This document shows, one piece after another, positions 39,357-52,625 of a stretch of 64,000 bases of DNA (position 1 is its first letter; every line of letters begins with the position of its first letter). The stretch is from Paragordius varius (Eukaryota > Nematomorpha): the NCBI GenBank assembly GCA_964247055.1, contig OZ176051.1:62001-126000 (forward strand). Reading direction: 5' to 3'. Below the pieces are notes generated by a model, which saw only the letters and a program-made list of their open reading frames with translations, did no database searches and was not told the origin of the DNA. The position numbers and the translations under genes are program-made.

Positions 39357-39854
39357 AATTTGATCAGGTGATGTCACCATAATTTTTTTGGGTAGCCCTA
39401 TGGTAGTTCCATCATCACCCCAAATATTTTCGAGATCGGAGTATAAATTTAATTTTTATGAATTTTTTAAATATTTAAAAAATTTATTTTATACGATTTT
39501 AAAAATAAAAATGGCTACCTAAAATCCAAATTTGATCAGGTGATGTCGCCATAATTTTTTTTGGGTAGCCCTATGGTAGTTCCATCATCACCCCAAATAT
39601 TTTCGAGATCGGAGTATAAATGTAATTTTTATGAATTTTTTAAATATTTAAAAAATTTATTTTATACGATTTTAAAAATAAAAATGGCTACCTAAAATCC
39701 AAATTTGATCAGGTGATGTCACCATAATTTCTTTTGGGTAGCCCTATGGTAGTCCATCATCACCCCAAATATTGTCGAGATCGGAGTATAAATGTAATTT
39801 TTTTAAAATTTATTTTATACGATTTTAAAAATAAAAATGGCTACCTAAAATCCA

Positions 39855-42080
39855 AATTTGATCATGTGATGTCACCATAATTTTTTTTGGGTAGCCCTAT
39901 GGTAGTTCCATCATCACCCCAAATATTTTCGAGATCGGAGTATAAATGTAATTTTTATGAATTTTTTAAATATATAAAAAATTTATTTTATACGATTTTA
40001 AAAATAAAAATGGCTACCTAAAATCCAAATTTGATCAGGTGATGTCACCATAATTTTTTTTGGGTAGCCCTATGGTAGTTCCATCATCACCCCAAATATT
40101 TTCGAGATCGGAGTATAAATGTAATTTTTATGAATTTTTTAAATATTTAAAAAATTTATTTTATACGATTTTAAAAATAAAAATGGCTACCTAAAATCCA
40201 AATTTGATCAGGTGATGTCACCATATTTTTTTTTGGGTAGCCCTATGGTAGTTCCATCATCACCCCAAATATTTTGGGGATCGGACTATAAATGTAATTT
40301 TTATGAATTTTTTAAATATTTAAAAAATTTATTTTATACGATTTTAAAAATAAAAATGGCTACCTAAAATCCAAATTTGATCAGGTGATGTCACTATAAT
40401 TTTTTTGGGTAGCCCTATGGTAGTTCCATCATCACCCCAAATATTGTCGAGATCGGAGTATAAATGTAATTTTTTTGAATTTTTTAAATATTTAAAAAAT
40501 TTATTTTATACGATTTTAAAAATAAAAATGGCTACCTAAAATCCAAATTTGATCAGGTGATGTCGCCATAATTTTTTTTGCGTAGCCCTATGGTAGTTTC
40601 ATCATCACCCCAAATATTTTGGGGATCGGACTATAAATGTAATTTTTGTGAATTTTTTAAATATTTAAAAAATTTATTTTATACGATTTTAAAAATAAAA
40701 ATGGCTACCTAAAATCCAAATTTGATCAGGTGATGTCACCATAATTTTTTTTGGGTAGCCCTATGGTAGTTCCATCATCACCCCAAATATTTTCGAGATC
40801 GGAGTATAAATGTAATTTTTATGAATTTTTTAAATATTTAAAAAATTTATTTTATACGATTTTAAAAATAAAAATGGCTACCTAAAATCCAAATTTGATC
40901 AGGTGATGTCACCATAATTTTTTTTGGGTAGCCCTATGGTAGTTCCATCATCACCCCAAATATTTTCGAGATCGGAGTATAAATGTAATTTTTATGAATT
41001 TTTTAAATATTTAAAAAATTTATTTTATACGATTTTAAAAATAAAAATGGCTACCTAAAATCCAAATTTGATCAGGTGATGACGCCATAATTTTTTTTGG
41101 GTAGCCCTATGGTAGTTCCATCATCACCCCAAATATTTTCGAGCGGAGTATAAATGTAATTTTTATGAATTTTTTAAATATTTAAAAAATTTATTTTATA
41201 CGATTTTAAAAATAAAAATGGCTACCTAAAATCCAAATTTGATCAGGTGATGTCACCATATTTATTTTTGGGTAGCCCTATGGTAGTTCCATCATCACCT
41301 CAAATATTTTGGGGATCGGACTATAAATGTAATTTTTTTGAATTTTTGAAATATTTAAAAAATTTATTTTATACGATTTTAAAAATAAAAATGGCTACCT
41401 AAAATCCAAATTTGATCAGGTGATGTCGCCATAATTTTTTTTTGGTAGCCCTATGGTAGTTCCATCATAACCCCAAATATTTTTGATATCGGACTTTAAA
41501 TGTAATTTTTATGAATTTTTTAAATATTTAAAAAATTTATTTTATACGATTTTAAAAATAAAAATGGCTACCTAAAATCCAAATTTGATCAGGTGATGTC
41601 ACCATAATTTTTTTGGGTAGCTCTATGGTAGTTCCATCATCACCCCAAATATTTTCGAGATCGGAGTATAAATTTAATTTTTATGAATTTTTTAAATATT
41701 TTAAAAATTTATTTTATACGATTTTAAAAATAAAAATGGCTACCTAAAATCCAAATTTGATCAGGTGATGTCGCCATAATTTTTTTTGGGTAGCCCTATG
41801 GTAGTTCCATCATCACCCCAAATATTTTCGAGATCGGAGTATAAATGTAATTTTTATGAATTTTTTAAATATTTAAAAAATTTATTTTATACGATTTTAA
41901 AAATAAAAATGGCTACCTAAAATCCAAATTTGATCAGGTGATGTCACCATAATTTCTTTTGGGTAGCCCTATGGTAGTTCCATCATCACCCCAAATATTG
42001 TCGAGATCGGAGTATAAATGTAATTTTTTTAAAATTTATTTTATACGATTTTAAAAATAAAAATGGCTACCTAAAATCCA
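39855..42080. repeat. 13-monomer HOR unit, 2,226 bp (V to V)
   Basis: The order is V, S, B, C, F, S, S, T, P, D, L, G, Q. V is marked by GATCATGTG and ATATATAAA, F by GCGTAGCCC, TTTCATC and TTTTTGTGAA, T by GACGCC and CGAGCGGAG, P by CACCTCAAAT, L by TATAAATTTAA. Q is the 154-bp form with a 19-bp deletion. The same units in the same order lie at 52626-54850, and parts lie throughout 35-55 kb, so this is the basic HOR of the domain. Confidence 0.86.
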
Positions 42081-43113
42081 AATTTGATCATGTGATGTCA
42101 CCATAATTTTTTTTGGGTAGCCCTATGGTAGTTCCATCATCACCCCAAATATTTTCGAGATCGGAGTATAAATGTAATTTTTATGAATTTTTTAAATATA
42201 TAAAAAATTTATTTTATACGATTTTAAAAATAAAAATGGCTACCTAAAATCCAAATTTGATCAGGTGATGTCACCATAATTTTTTTTGGGTAGCCCTATG
42301 GTAGTTCCATCATCACCCCAAATATTTTCGAGATCGGAGTATAAATGTAATTTTTTTGAATTTTTTAAATATTTAAAAAATTTATTTTATACGATTTTAA
42401 AAATAAAAATGGCTACCTAAAATCCAAATTTGATCAGGTGATGTCGCCATAATTTTTTTTGCGTAGCCCTATGGTAGTTTCATCATCACCCCAAATATTT
42501 TGGGGATCGGACTATAAATGTAATTTTTGTGAATTTTTTAAATATTTAAAAAATTTATTTTATACGATTTTAAAAATAAAAATGGCTACCTAAAATCCAA
42601 ATTTGATCAGGTGATGTCACCATAATTTTTTTTGGGTAGCCCTATGGTAGTTCCATCATCACCCCAAATATTTTCGAGATCGGAGTATAAATGTAATTTT
42701 TATGAATTTTTTAAATATTTAAAAAATTTATTTTATACGATTTTAAAAATAAAAATGGCTACCTAAAATCCAAATTTGATCAGGTGATGTCACCATAATT
42801 TTTTTTGGGTAGCCCTATGGTAGTTCCATCATCACCCCAAATATTTTCGAGATCGGAGTATAAATGTAATTTTTATGAATTTTTTAAATATTTAAAAAAT
42901 TTATTTTATACGATTTTAAAAATAAAAATGGCTACCTAAAATCCAAATTTGATCAGGTGATGACGCCATAATTTTTTTTGGGTAGCCCTATGGTAGTTCC
43001 ATCACCCCAAATATTTTCGAGCGGAGTATAAATGTAATTTTTATGAATTTTTTAAATATTTAAAAAATTTATTTTATACGATTTTAAAAATAAAAATGGC
43101 TACCTAAAATCCA
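42081..43113. repeat. Shortened HOR unit with an S/C hybrid monomer
   Basis: The order here is V, hybrid, F, S, S, T. Unit 42254-42426 starts as S (CACCATAA, TTTTCGAG) and ends as C (TTTTTTTGAA), replacing S, B and C of the full order. The T unit has a further loss, CCATCACCCC for CCATCATCACCCC. The stretch then joins the 16-monomer repeat at 43114. Confidence 0.8.
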
Positions 43114-45834
43114 AATTTGATCAGGTGATGTCACCATAATTTTTTTTGGGTAGCCCTATGGTAGTTCCATCATCACCCCAAATATTTTGGGGATCGGACT
43201 ATAAATGTAATTTTTATGAATTTTTTAAATATTTAAAAAATTTATTTTATACGATTTTAAAAATAAAAATGGCTACCTAAAATCCAAATTTGATCGGGTG
43301 ATGTCGCCATAATTTTTTTTGCGTAGCCCTATGGTAGTTTCATCATCACCCCAAATATTTTGGGGATCGGACTATAAATGTAATTTTTATGAATTTTTTA
43401 AATATTTAAATTAATTTTATACGATTTTAAAAATAAAAATGGCTACCTAAAATCCAAATTTGATCAGGTGATGTCACCATATTTTTTTTTGGGTAGCCCT
43501 ATGGTAGTTCCATCATCACCCCAAATATTGTCGAGATCGGAGTATAAATGTAATTTTTATGAATTTTTTAAATATTTAAAAAATTTATTTTATACGATTT
43601 TAAAAATAAAAATGGCTACCTAAAATCCAAATTTGATCAGGTGATGTCACCATAATTTCTTTTGGGTAGCCCTATGGTAGTTCCATCATCACCCCAAATA
43701 TTGTCGAGATCGGAGTATAAATGTAATTTTTTTAAAATTTATTTTATACGATTTTAAAAATAAAAATGGCTACCTAAAATCCAAATTTGATCATGTGATG
43801 TCACCATAATTTTTTTTGGGTAGCCCTATGGTAGTTCCATCATCACCCCAAATATTTTCGAGATCGGAGTATAAATGTAATTTTTATGAATTTTTTAAAT
43901 ATATAAAAAATTTATTTTATACGATTTTAAAAATAAAAATGGCTACCTAAAATCCAAATTTGATCAGGTGATGTCACCATAATTTTTTTTGGGTAGCCCT
44001 ATGGTAGTTCCATCATCACCCCAAATATTTTCGAGATCGGAGTATAAATGTAATTTTTATGAATTTTTTAAATATTTAAAAAATTTATTTTATACGATTT
44101 TAAAAATAAAAATGGCTACCTAAAATCCAAATTTGATCAGGTGATGTCACCATATTTTTTTTTGGGTAGCCCTATGGTAGTTCCATCATCACCCCAAATA
44201 TTTTGGGGATCGGACTATAAATGTAATTTTTATGAATTTTTTAAATATTTAAAAAATTTATTTTATACGATTTTAAAAATAAAAATGGCTACCTAAAATC
44301 CAAATTTGATCAGGTGATGTCACCATAATTTCTTTTGGGTAGCCCTATGGTAGTTCCATCATCACCCCAAATATTGTCGAGATCGGAGTATAAATGTAAT
44401 TTTTTTAAAATTTATTTTATACGATTTTAAAAATAAAAATGGCTACCTAAAATCCAAATTTGATCATGTGATGTCACCATAATTTTTTTTGGGTAGTCCT
44501 ATGGTAGTTCCATCATCACCCCAAATATTTTCGAGATCGGATAAATGTAATTTTTATGAATTTTTTAAATATTTAAAAAATTTATTTTATACGATTTTAA
44601 AAATAAAAATGGCTACCTAAAATCCAAATCTGATCAGGTGATGTCACCATAATTTTTTTGGGTAGCCCTATGGTAGTTCCATCATCACCCCAAATATTGT
44701 CGAGATCGGAGTATAAATGTAATTTTTTTGAATTTTTTAAATATTTAAAAAATTTATTTTATACGATTTTAAAAATAAAAATGGCTACCTAAAATCCAAA
44801 TTTGATCAGGTGATGTCACCATATTTTTTTTGGGTAGCCCTATGGTAGTTCCATCATCACCCCAAATATTTTGGGGATCGGACTATAAATGTAATTTTTA
44901 TGAATTTTTTAAATATTTAAAAAATTTATTTTATACGATTTTAAAAATAAAAATGGCTACCTAAAATCCAAATTTGATCAGGTGATGTCACTATAATTTT
45001 TTTGGGTAGCCCTATGGTAGTTCCATCATCACCCCAAATATTGTCGAGATCGGAGTATAAATGTAATTTTTTTGAATTTTTTAAATATTTAAAAAATTTA
45101 TTTTATACGATTTTAAAAATAAAAATGGCTACCTAAAATCCAAATTTGATCAGGTGATGTCGCCATAATTTTTTTTGCGTAGCCCTATGGTAGTTTCATC
45201 ATCACCCCAAATATTTTGGGGATCGGACTATAAATGTAATTTTTGTGAATTTTTTAAATATTTAAAAAATTTATTTTATACGATTTTAAAAATAAAAATG
45301 GCTACCTAAAATCCAAATTTGATCAGGTGATGTCGCCATAATTTTTTTTGCGTAGCCCTATGGTAGTTTCATCATCACCCCAAATATTTTGGGGATCGGA
45401 CTATAAATGTAATTTTTGTGAATTTTTTAAATATTTAAAAAATTTATTTTATACGATTTTAAAAATAAAAATGGCTACCTAAAATCCAAATTTGATCAGG
45501 TGATGTCACCATAATTTTTTTTGGGTAGCCCTATGGTAGTTCCATCATCACCCCAAATATTTTCGAGATCGGAGTATAAATGTAATTTTTATGAATTTTT
45601 TAAATATTTAAAAAATTTATTTTATACGATTTTAAAAATAAAAATGGCTACCTAAAATCCAAATTTGATCAGGTGATGTCACCATAATTTTTTTTGGGTA
45701 GCCCTATGGTAGTTCCATCATCACCCCAAATATTTTCGAGATCGGAGTATAAATGTAATTTTTATGAATTTTTTAAATATTTAAAAAATTTATTTTATAC
45801 GATTTTAAAAATAAAAATGGCTACCTAAAATCCA
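43114..45834. repeat. 16-monomer tandem duplication, first copy (2,721 bp)
   Basis: Rare marks recur exactly 2,721 bp later: GATCGGGTG (43292 and 46012 region), TCATGTG (43791 and 46512; 44464 and 47185) and AAATCTGATC (44630 and 47351). Its units are B; GATCGGG F-like with AAATTAATTTTAT; C-like; Q; V; S; B; Q; V-like with GTAGTCC and GATCGGATAAATG; AAATCTGATC with TTGTCGAG; B-like; C; F; F; S; S. The two adjacent F units, 45143-45315 and 45316-45488, are identical by eye, whereas the second copy has a single F, so that monomer was itself duplicated or lost after the larger event. Confidence 0.9.
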
Positions 45835-48036
45835 AATTTGATCAGGTGATGTCACCATAATTTTTTTTGGGTAGCCCTATGGTAGTTCCATCATCACCCC
45901 AAATATTTTGGGGATCGGACTATAAATGTAATTTTTATGAATTTTTTAAATATTTAAAAAATTTATTTTATACGATTTTAAAAATAAAAATGGCTACCTA
46001 AAATCCAAATTTGATCGGGTGATGTCGCCATAATTTTTTTTGCGTAGCCCTATGGTAGTTTCATCATCACCCCAAATATTTTGGGGATCGGACTATAAAT
46101 GTAATTTTTATGAATTTTTTAAATATTTAAATTAATTTTATACGATTTTAAAAATAAAAATGGCTACCTAAAATCCAAATTTGATCAGGTGATGTCACCA
46201 TATTTTTTTTTGGGTAGCCCTATGGTAGTTCCATCATCACCCCAAATATTGTCGAGATCGGAGTATAAATGTAATTTTTATGAATTTTTTAAATATTTAA
46301 AAAATTTATTTTATACGATTTTAAAAATAAAAATGGCTACCTAAAATCCAAATTTGATCAGGTGATGTCACCATAATTTCTTTTGGGTAGCCCTATGGTA
46401 GTTCCATCATCACCCCAAATATTGTCGAGATCGGAGTATAAATGTAATTTTTTTAAAATTTATTTTATACGATTTTAAAAATAAAAATGGCTACCTAAAA
46501 TCCAAATTTGATCATGTGATGTCACCATAATTTTTTTTGGGTAGCCCTATGGTAGTTCCATCATCACCCCAAATATTTTCGAGATCGGAGTATAAATGTA
46601 ATTTTTATGAATTTTTTAAATATATAAAAAATTTATTTTATACGATTTTAAAAATAAAAATGGCTACCTAAAATCCAAATTTGATCAGGTGATGTCACCA
46701 TAATTTTTTTTGGGTAGCCCTATGGTAGTTCCATCATCACCCCAAATATTTTCGAGATCGGAGTATAAATGTAATTTTTATGAATTTTTTAAATATTTAA
46801 AAAATTTATTTTATACGATTTTAAAAATAAAAATGGCTACCTAAAATCCAAATTTGATCAGGTGATGTCACCATATTTTTTTTTGGGTAGCCCTATGGTA
46901 GTTCCATCATCACCCCAAATATTTTGGGGATCGGACTATAAATGTAATTTTTATGAATTTTTTAAATATTTAAAAAATTTATTTTATACGATTTTAAAAA
47001 TAAAAATGGCTACCTAAAATCCAAATTTGATCAGGTGATGTCACCATAATTTCTTTTGGGTAGCCCTATGGTAGTTCCATCATCACCCCAAATATTGTCG
47101 AGATCGGAGTATAAATGTAATTTTTTTAAAATTTATTTTATACGATTTTAAAAATAAAAATGGCTACCTAAAATCCAAATTTGATCATGTGATGTCACCA
47201 TAATTTTTTTTGGGTAGTCCTATGGTAGTTCCATCATCACCCCAAATATTTTCGAGATCGGATAAATGTAATTTTTATGAATTTTTTAAATATTTAAAAA
47301 ATTTATTTTATACGATTTTAAAAATAAAAATGGCTACCTAAAATCCAAATCTGATCAGGTGATGTCACCATAATTTTTTTGGGTAGCCCTATGGTAGTTC
47401 CATCATCACCCCAAATATTGTCGAGATCGGAGTATAAATGTAATTTTTTTGAATTTTTTAAATATTTAAAAAATTTATTTTATACGATTTTAAAAATAAA
47501 AATGGCTACCTAAAATCCAAATTTGATCAGGTGATGTCACCATATTTTTTTTGGGTAGCCCTATGGTAGTTCCATCATCACCCCAAATATTTTGGGGATC
47601 GGACTATAAATGTAATTTTTATGAATTTTTTAAATATTTAAAAAATTTATTTTATACGATTTTAAAAATAAAAATGGCTACCTAAAATCCAAATTTGATC
47701 AGGTGATGTCACTATAATTTTTTTGGGTAGCCCTATGGTAGTTCCATCATCACCCCAAATATTGTCGAGATCGGAGTATAAATGTAATTTTTTTGAATTT
47801 TTTAAATATTTAAAAAATTTATTTTATACGATTTTAAAAATAAAAATGGCTACCTAAAATCCAAATTTGATCAGGTGATGTTGCCATAATTTTTTTTGCG
47901 TAGCCCTATGGTAGTTTCATCATCACCCCAAATATTTTGGGGATCGGACTATAAATGTAATTTTTGTGAATTTTTTAAATATTTAAAAAATTTATTTTAT
48001 ACGATTTTAAAAATAAAAATGGCTACCTAAAATCCA
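45835..48036. repeat. 16-monomer tandem duplication, second copy (matching part)
   Basis: Thirteen monomers match 43114-45315 at a constant 2,721-bp offset, with no indels. The only base change I noticed is GTTGCC (near 47880) for GTCGCC in the F unit, a CpG to TpG type of change. After 48036 the second F of the first copy is missing and two S-like units (48037-48209 and the first unit of the next block) follow. The near identity over 2.2 kb makes this the youngest large duplication visible here, or else a candidate assembly artefact. Confidence 0.9.
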
Positions 48037-48209
48037 AATTTGATCAGGTGATGTCACCATAATTTTTTTTGGGTAGCCCTATGGTAGTTCCATCATCACC
48101 CCAAATATTTTCGAGATCGGAGTATAAATGTAATTTTTATGAATTTTTTAAATATTTAAAAAATTTATTTTATACGATTTTAAAAATAAAAATGGCTACC
48201 TAAAATCCA

Positions 48210-50448
48210 AATTTGATCAGGTGATGTCACCATAATTTTTTTTGGGTAGCCCTATGGTAGTTCCATCATCACCCCAAATATTTTCGAGATCGGAGTATAA
48301 ATGTAATTTTTATGAATTTTTAAATATTTAAAAAATTTATTTTATACGATTTTAAAAATAAAAAGGGCTACCTAAAATCCAAATTTGATCAGGTGATGTC
48401 ACCATAATTTTTTTGGGTAGCCCTATGGTAGTTCCATCATCACCCCAAATATTTTGGGGATCGGACTATAAATGTAATTTTTATGAATTTTTTAAATATT
48501 TAAAAAATTTATTTTATACGATTTTAAAAATAAAAATGGCTACCTAAAATCCAAATTTAATCAGGTGATGTCACCATAATTTTTTTTGGGTAGCCCTATG
48601 GTAGTTCCATCATCACCCCAAATATTTTGGGGATCGGACTATAAATGTAATTTTTATGAATTTTTTAAATATTTAAAAAATTTATTTTATACGATTTTAA
48701 AAATAAAAATGGCTACCTAAAATCCAAATTTGATCAGGTGATGTCACCATAATTTTTTTTGGGTAGCCCTATGGTAGTTCCATCATCACCATAAATATTT
48801 TTGAGATCGGAGTATAAATGTAATTTTTATGAATTTTTTAAATATTTAAAAAATTTATTTTATACGATTTTAAAAATAAAAATGGCTACCTAAAATCCAA
48901 ATTTGATCAGGTGATGTCACCATAATTTTTTTTGGGTAGCCCTATGGTAGTTCCATCATCACCCCAAATATTTTGGGGATCGGACTATAAATGTAATTTT
49001 TATGAATTTTTTAAATATTTAAAAAATTTATTTTATACGATTTTAAAAATAAAAATGGCTACCTAAAATCCAAATTTGATCAGGTGATGTCACCATAATT
49101 TTTTTTGGGTAGCCCTATGGTAGTTCCATCATCACCATAAATATTTTTGAGATCGGAGTATAAATGTAATTTTTATGAATTTTTTAAATATTCAAAAAAT
49201 TTATTTTATACGATTTTAAAAATAAAAATGGCTACCTAAAATCCAAATTTGATGAGGTGATGTCACCATATTTTTTTTTGGGTAGCCCTATGGTAGTTCC
49301 ATCATCCCAAATATTTTGGGGATCGGAGTATAAATGTAATTTTTATGAATTTTTTAAATATTCACAAAATTTATTTTATACGATTTTAAAAATAAAAATG
49401 GCTACCTAAAATCCAAATTTGATCAGGTGATGTCACCATATTTTTTTTGGGTAGCCCTATGGTAGTTCCATCATCACCCCAAATATTTTGGGGATCGGAC
49501 TATAAATGTAATTTTTATAAATTTTTAAATATTTAAAAAATTTATTTTATACGATTTTAAAATTAAAAATGGCTACCTAAAATCCAAATTTGATCAGGTG
49601 ATGTCACCATAATTTTTTTTGGGTAGCCCTATGGTAGTTCCATCATCACCCCAAATATTTTGGGGATCGGACTATATATGTAATTTTTATGAATTTTTTA
49701 AATATTTAAAAAATTTATTTTATACGATTTTAAAAATAAAAATGGCTACCTAAAATCCAAATTTGATCAGGTGATGTCACCATAATTTTTTTTGGGTAGC
49801 CCTATGGTAGTTCCATCATCACCATAAATATTTTCGAGATCGGAGTATAAATGTAATTTTTATGAATTTTTTAAATATTTAAAAAATTTATTTTATACGA
49901 TTTTAAAAATAAAAATGGCTACCTAAAATCCAAATCTGATCAGGTGATGTCACCATAATTTTTTTTGGGTAGCCCTATGGTAGTTCCATCATCACCCCAA
50001 ATATTTTGGGGATCGGACTATAAATGTAATTTTTATGAATTTTTTAAATATTTAAAAAATTTATTTTATACAATTTTAAAAATAAAAATGGCTACCTAAA
50101 ATCCAAATTTGATCAGGTGATGTCACTATAATTTTTTTTGGGTAGCCCTATGGTAGTTCCATCATCACCCCAAATATTTTCGAGATCTGAGTATAAATGT
50201 AATTTTTATGAATTTTTTAAATATTTAAAAAATTTATTTTATACGATTTTAAAAATAAAAATGGCTACCTAAAATCCAAATTTGATCAGGTGATGTCACT
50301 ATAATTTTTTTTGGGTAGCCCTATGGTAGTTCCATCATCACCCCAAATATTTTCGAGATCGGATAAATGTAATTTTTATGAATTTTTTAAATATTTAAAA
50401 AATTTATTTTATACGATTTTAAAAATAAAAATGGCTACCTAAAATCCA
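48210..50448. repeat. 13-monomer block, second copy of the pair 15 kb apart
   Basis: It begins with the AAAAAGGGCTACC unit and carries the same set of rare units as 33167-35229: TTTAATCAGG, CACCATAAATATTTTTGAG (48.79 and 49.13 kb), CATCATCCCAAAT with GATGAGGTG, TTTTTATAAATTTTTAAAT, TATACAATTTT, and CACTATAA with GATCGGATAAATG. The order is similar but not identical, with one monomer more overall. Private marks are AATATTCACAAAATTT, TAAAATTAAAAATGG, CTATATATG and AGATCTGAG. It is therefore an older duplication than the 2,721-bp one. Confidence 0.83.
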
Positions 50449-52625
50449 AATCTGATCAGGTGATGTCACGATAATTTTTTTGGGTAGCCCTATGGTAGTT
50501 CCATCATCACCCCAAATATTGTCGAGATCGGAGTATAAATGTAATTTTTTTGAATTTTTTAAATATTTAAAAAATTTATTTTATACGATTTTAAAAATAA
50601 AAATGGCTACCTAAAATCCAAATTTGATCAGGTGATGTCGCCATAATTTTTTTTGCGTAGCCCTATGGTAGTTTCATCATCACCCCAAATATTTTGGGGA
50701 TCGGACTAAAAATGTAATTTTTATGAATTTTTTAAATATTTAAAAAATTTATTTTATACGATTTTAAAAATAAAAATGGCTACCTAAAATCCAAATTTGA
50801 TCAGGTGATGTCACCATAATTTTTTTTGGGTAGCCCTATGGTAGTTCCATCATCACGCCAAATATTTAGAGATCGGGCTATAAATGTAAACTTTTTTAAA
50901 TATTTAAAAAATTTATTTTATACGATTTTAAAAATAAAAATGGCTACCTAAAATCCAAATTTGATCAGGTGATGTCACCATAATTTTTTTGGGTAGCCCT
51001 ATGGTAGTTCCATCATCACCCCAAATATTTTCGAGATCGGAGTATAAATTTAATTTTTATGAATTTTTTAAATATTTAAAAAATTTATTTTATACGATTT
51101 TAAAAATAAAAATGGCTACCTAAAATCCAAATTTGATCAGGTGATGTCGCCATAATTTTTTTTGGGTAGCCCTATGGTAGTTCCATCATCACCCCAAATA
51201 TTTTCGAGATCGGAGTATAAATGTAATTTTTATGAATTTTTTAAATATATAAAAAATTAATTTTATACGATTTTAAAAATAAAAATGGCTACCTAAAATC
51301 CAAATTTGATCAGGTGATGTCACCATAATTTTTTTTGGGTAGCCCTATGGTAGTTCCATCATCACCCCAAATATTTTCGAGATCGGAGTATAAATGTAAT
51401 TTTTTTAAAATTTATTTTATACGATTTTAAAAATAAAAATGGCTACCTAAAATCCAAATTTGATCAGGTGATGTCACCATAATTTTTTTTGGGTAGCCCT
51501 ATGGTAGTTCCATCATCACCCCAAATATTTTCGAGATCGGAGTATAAATGTAATTTTTTTAAAATTTATTTTATACGATTTTAAAAATAAAAATGGCTAC
51601 CTAAAATCCAAATTTGATCAGGTGATGTCACCATATTTTTTTTTGGGTAGCCCTATGGTAGTTCCATCATCACCCCAAATATTTTGGGGATCGGACTATA
51701 AATGTAATTTTTATGAATTTTTTAAATATTTAAAAAATTTATTTTATACGATTTTAAAAATAAAAATGGCTACCTAAAATCCAAATTTGATCAGGTGATG
51801 TCACCATAATTTTTTTTGGGTAGCCCTATGGTAGTTCCATCATCACCCCAAATATTTTCGAGATCGGAGTATAAATGTAATTTTTTTAAAATTTATTTTA
51901 TACGATTTTAAAAATAAAAATGGCTACCTAAAATCCAAATTTGATCAGGTGATGTCACCATATTTTTTTTTGGGTAGCCCTATGGTAGTTCCATCATCAC
52001 CCCAAATATTTTCGAGATCGGATAAATGTAATTTTTATGAATTTTTTAAATATTTAAAAAATTTATTTTATACGATTTTAAAAATAAAAATGGCTACCTA
52101 AAATCCAAATCTGATCAGGTGATGTCACCATAATTTTTTTGGGTAGCCCTATGGTAGTTCCATCATCACCCCAAATATTGTCGAGATCGGAGTATAAATG
52201 TAATTTTTTTGAATTTTTTAAATATTTAAAAAATTTATTTTATACGATTTTAAAAATAAAAATGGCTACCTAAAATCCAAATTTGATCAGGTAATGTCGC
52301 CATAATTTTTTTTGCGTAGCCCTATGGTAGTTTCATCATCACCCAAAATATTTTGGGGATCGGACTATAAATGTAATTTTTATGAATTTTTTAAATATTT
52401 AAAAAATTTATTTTATACGATTTTAAAAATAAAAATGGCTACCTAAAATCCAAATTTGATCAGGTGATGTCACCATAATTTTTTTTGGGTAGCCCTATGG
52501 TAGTTCCATCATCACCCCAAATATTTTCGAGATCGGAGTATAAATGTAATTTTTATGAATTTTTTAAATATTTAAAAAATTTATTTTATACGATTTTAAA
52601 AATAAAAATGGCTACCTAAAATCCA
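50449..52625. repeat. Rearranged stretch rich in palindrome-deleted monomers
   Basis: Contents are an AAATCTGATC unit, F, an odd unit near 50.80-50.95 kb, L, G, two adjacent S-like units with the 19-bp palindrome deletion (near 51.40 and 51.55 kb), B, a third deleted unit (near 51.88 kb), a GATCGGATAAATG unit, AAATCTGATC, F and S. The odd unit has CATCACGCC, AAATATTTAGAGATCGGGCTA and GTAAACTTTTTTAAAT, a combination seen nowhere else. No other content is seen. Confidence 0.8.

Larger units (their letters stand above)
35230..39854. repeat. Left part of the 13-monomer HOR domain, rearranged
   Basis: Units run F, S, P, D, L, G, a 58-bp remnant, Q, V, S, then a jumble of short TTGTCGAG units and AAATCTGATC units to about 37.6 kb. 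Then come F, S, P, D, L, G, Q, V, S, a hybrid B/D unit, L, G and Q. The P-D-L-G-Q order is seen at 35576 onward and 37990 onward, and L-G-Q again after the hybrid. Q units here have lost 19 bp across the AT palindrome. Compared with the full 13-unit order, several exchange-type deletions have shortened this stretch. Confidence 0.82.

Noticed and set aside
45143-45488. Two identical adjacent F units as an assembly stutter
   Set aside because: An artefact is possible, but other single- and multi-monomer duplications of the same kind occur across the array and several carry private changes, so a real duplication is the simpler reading. Raw reads would decide.
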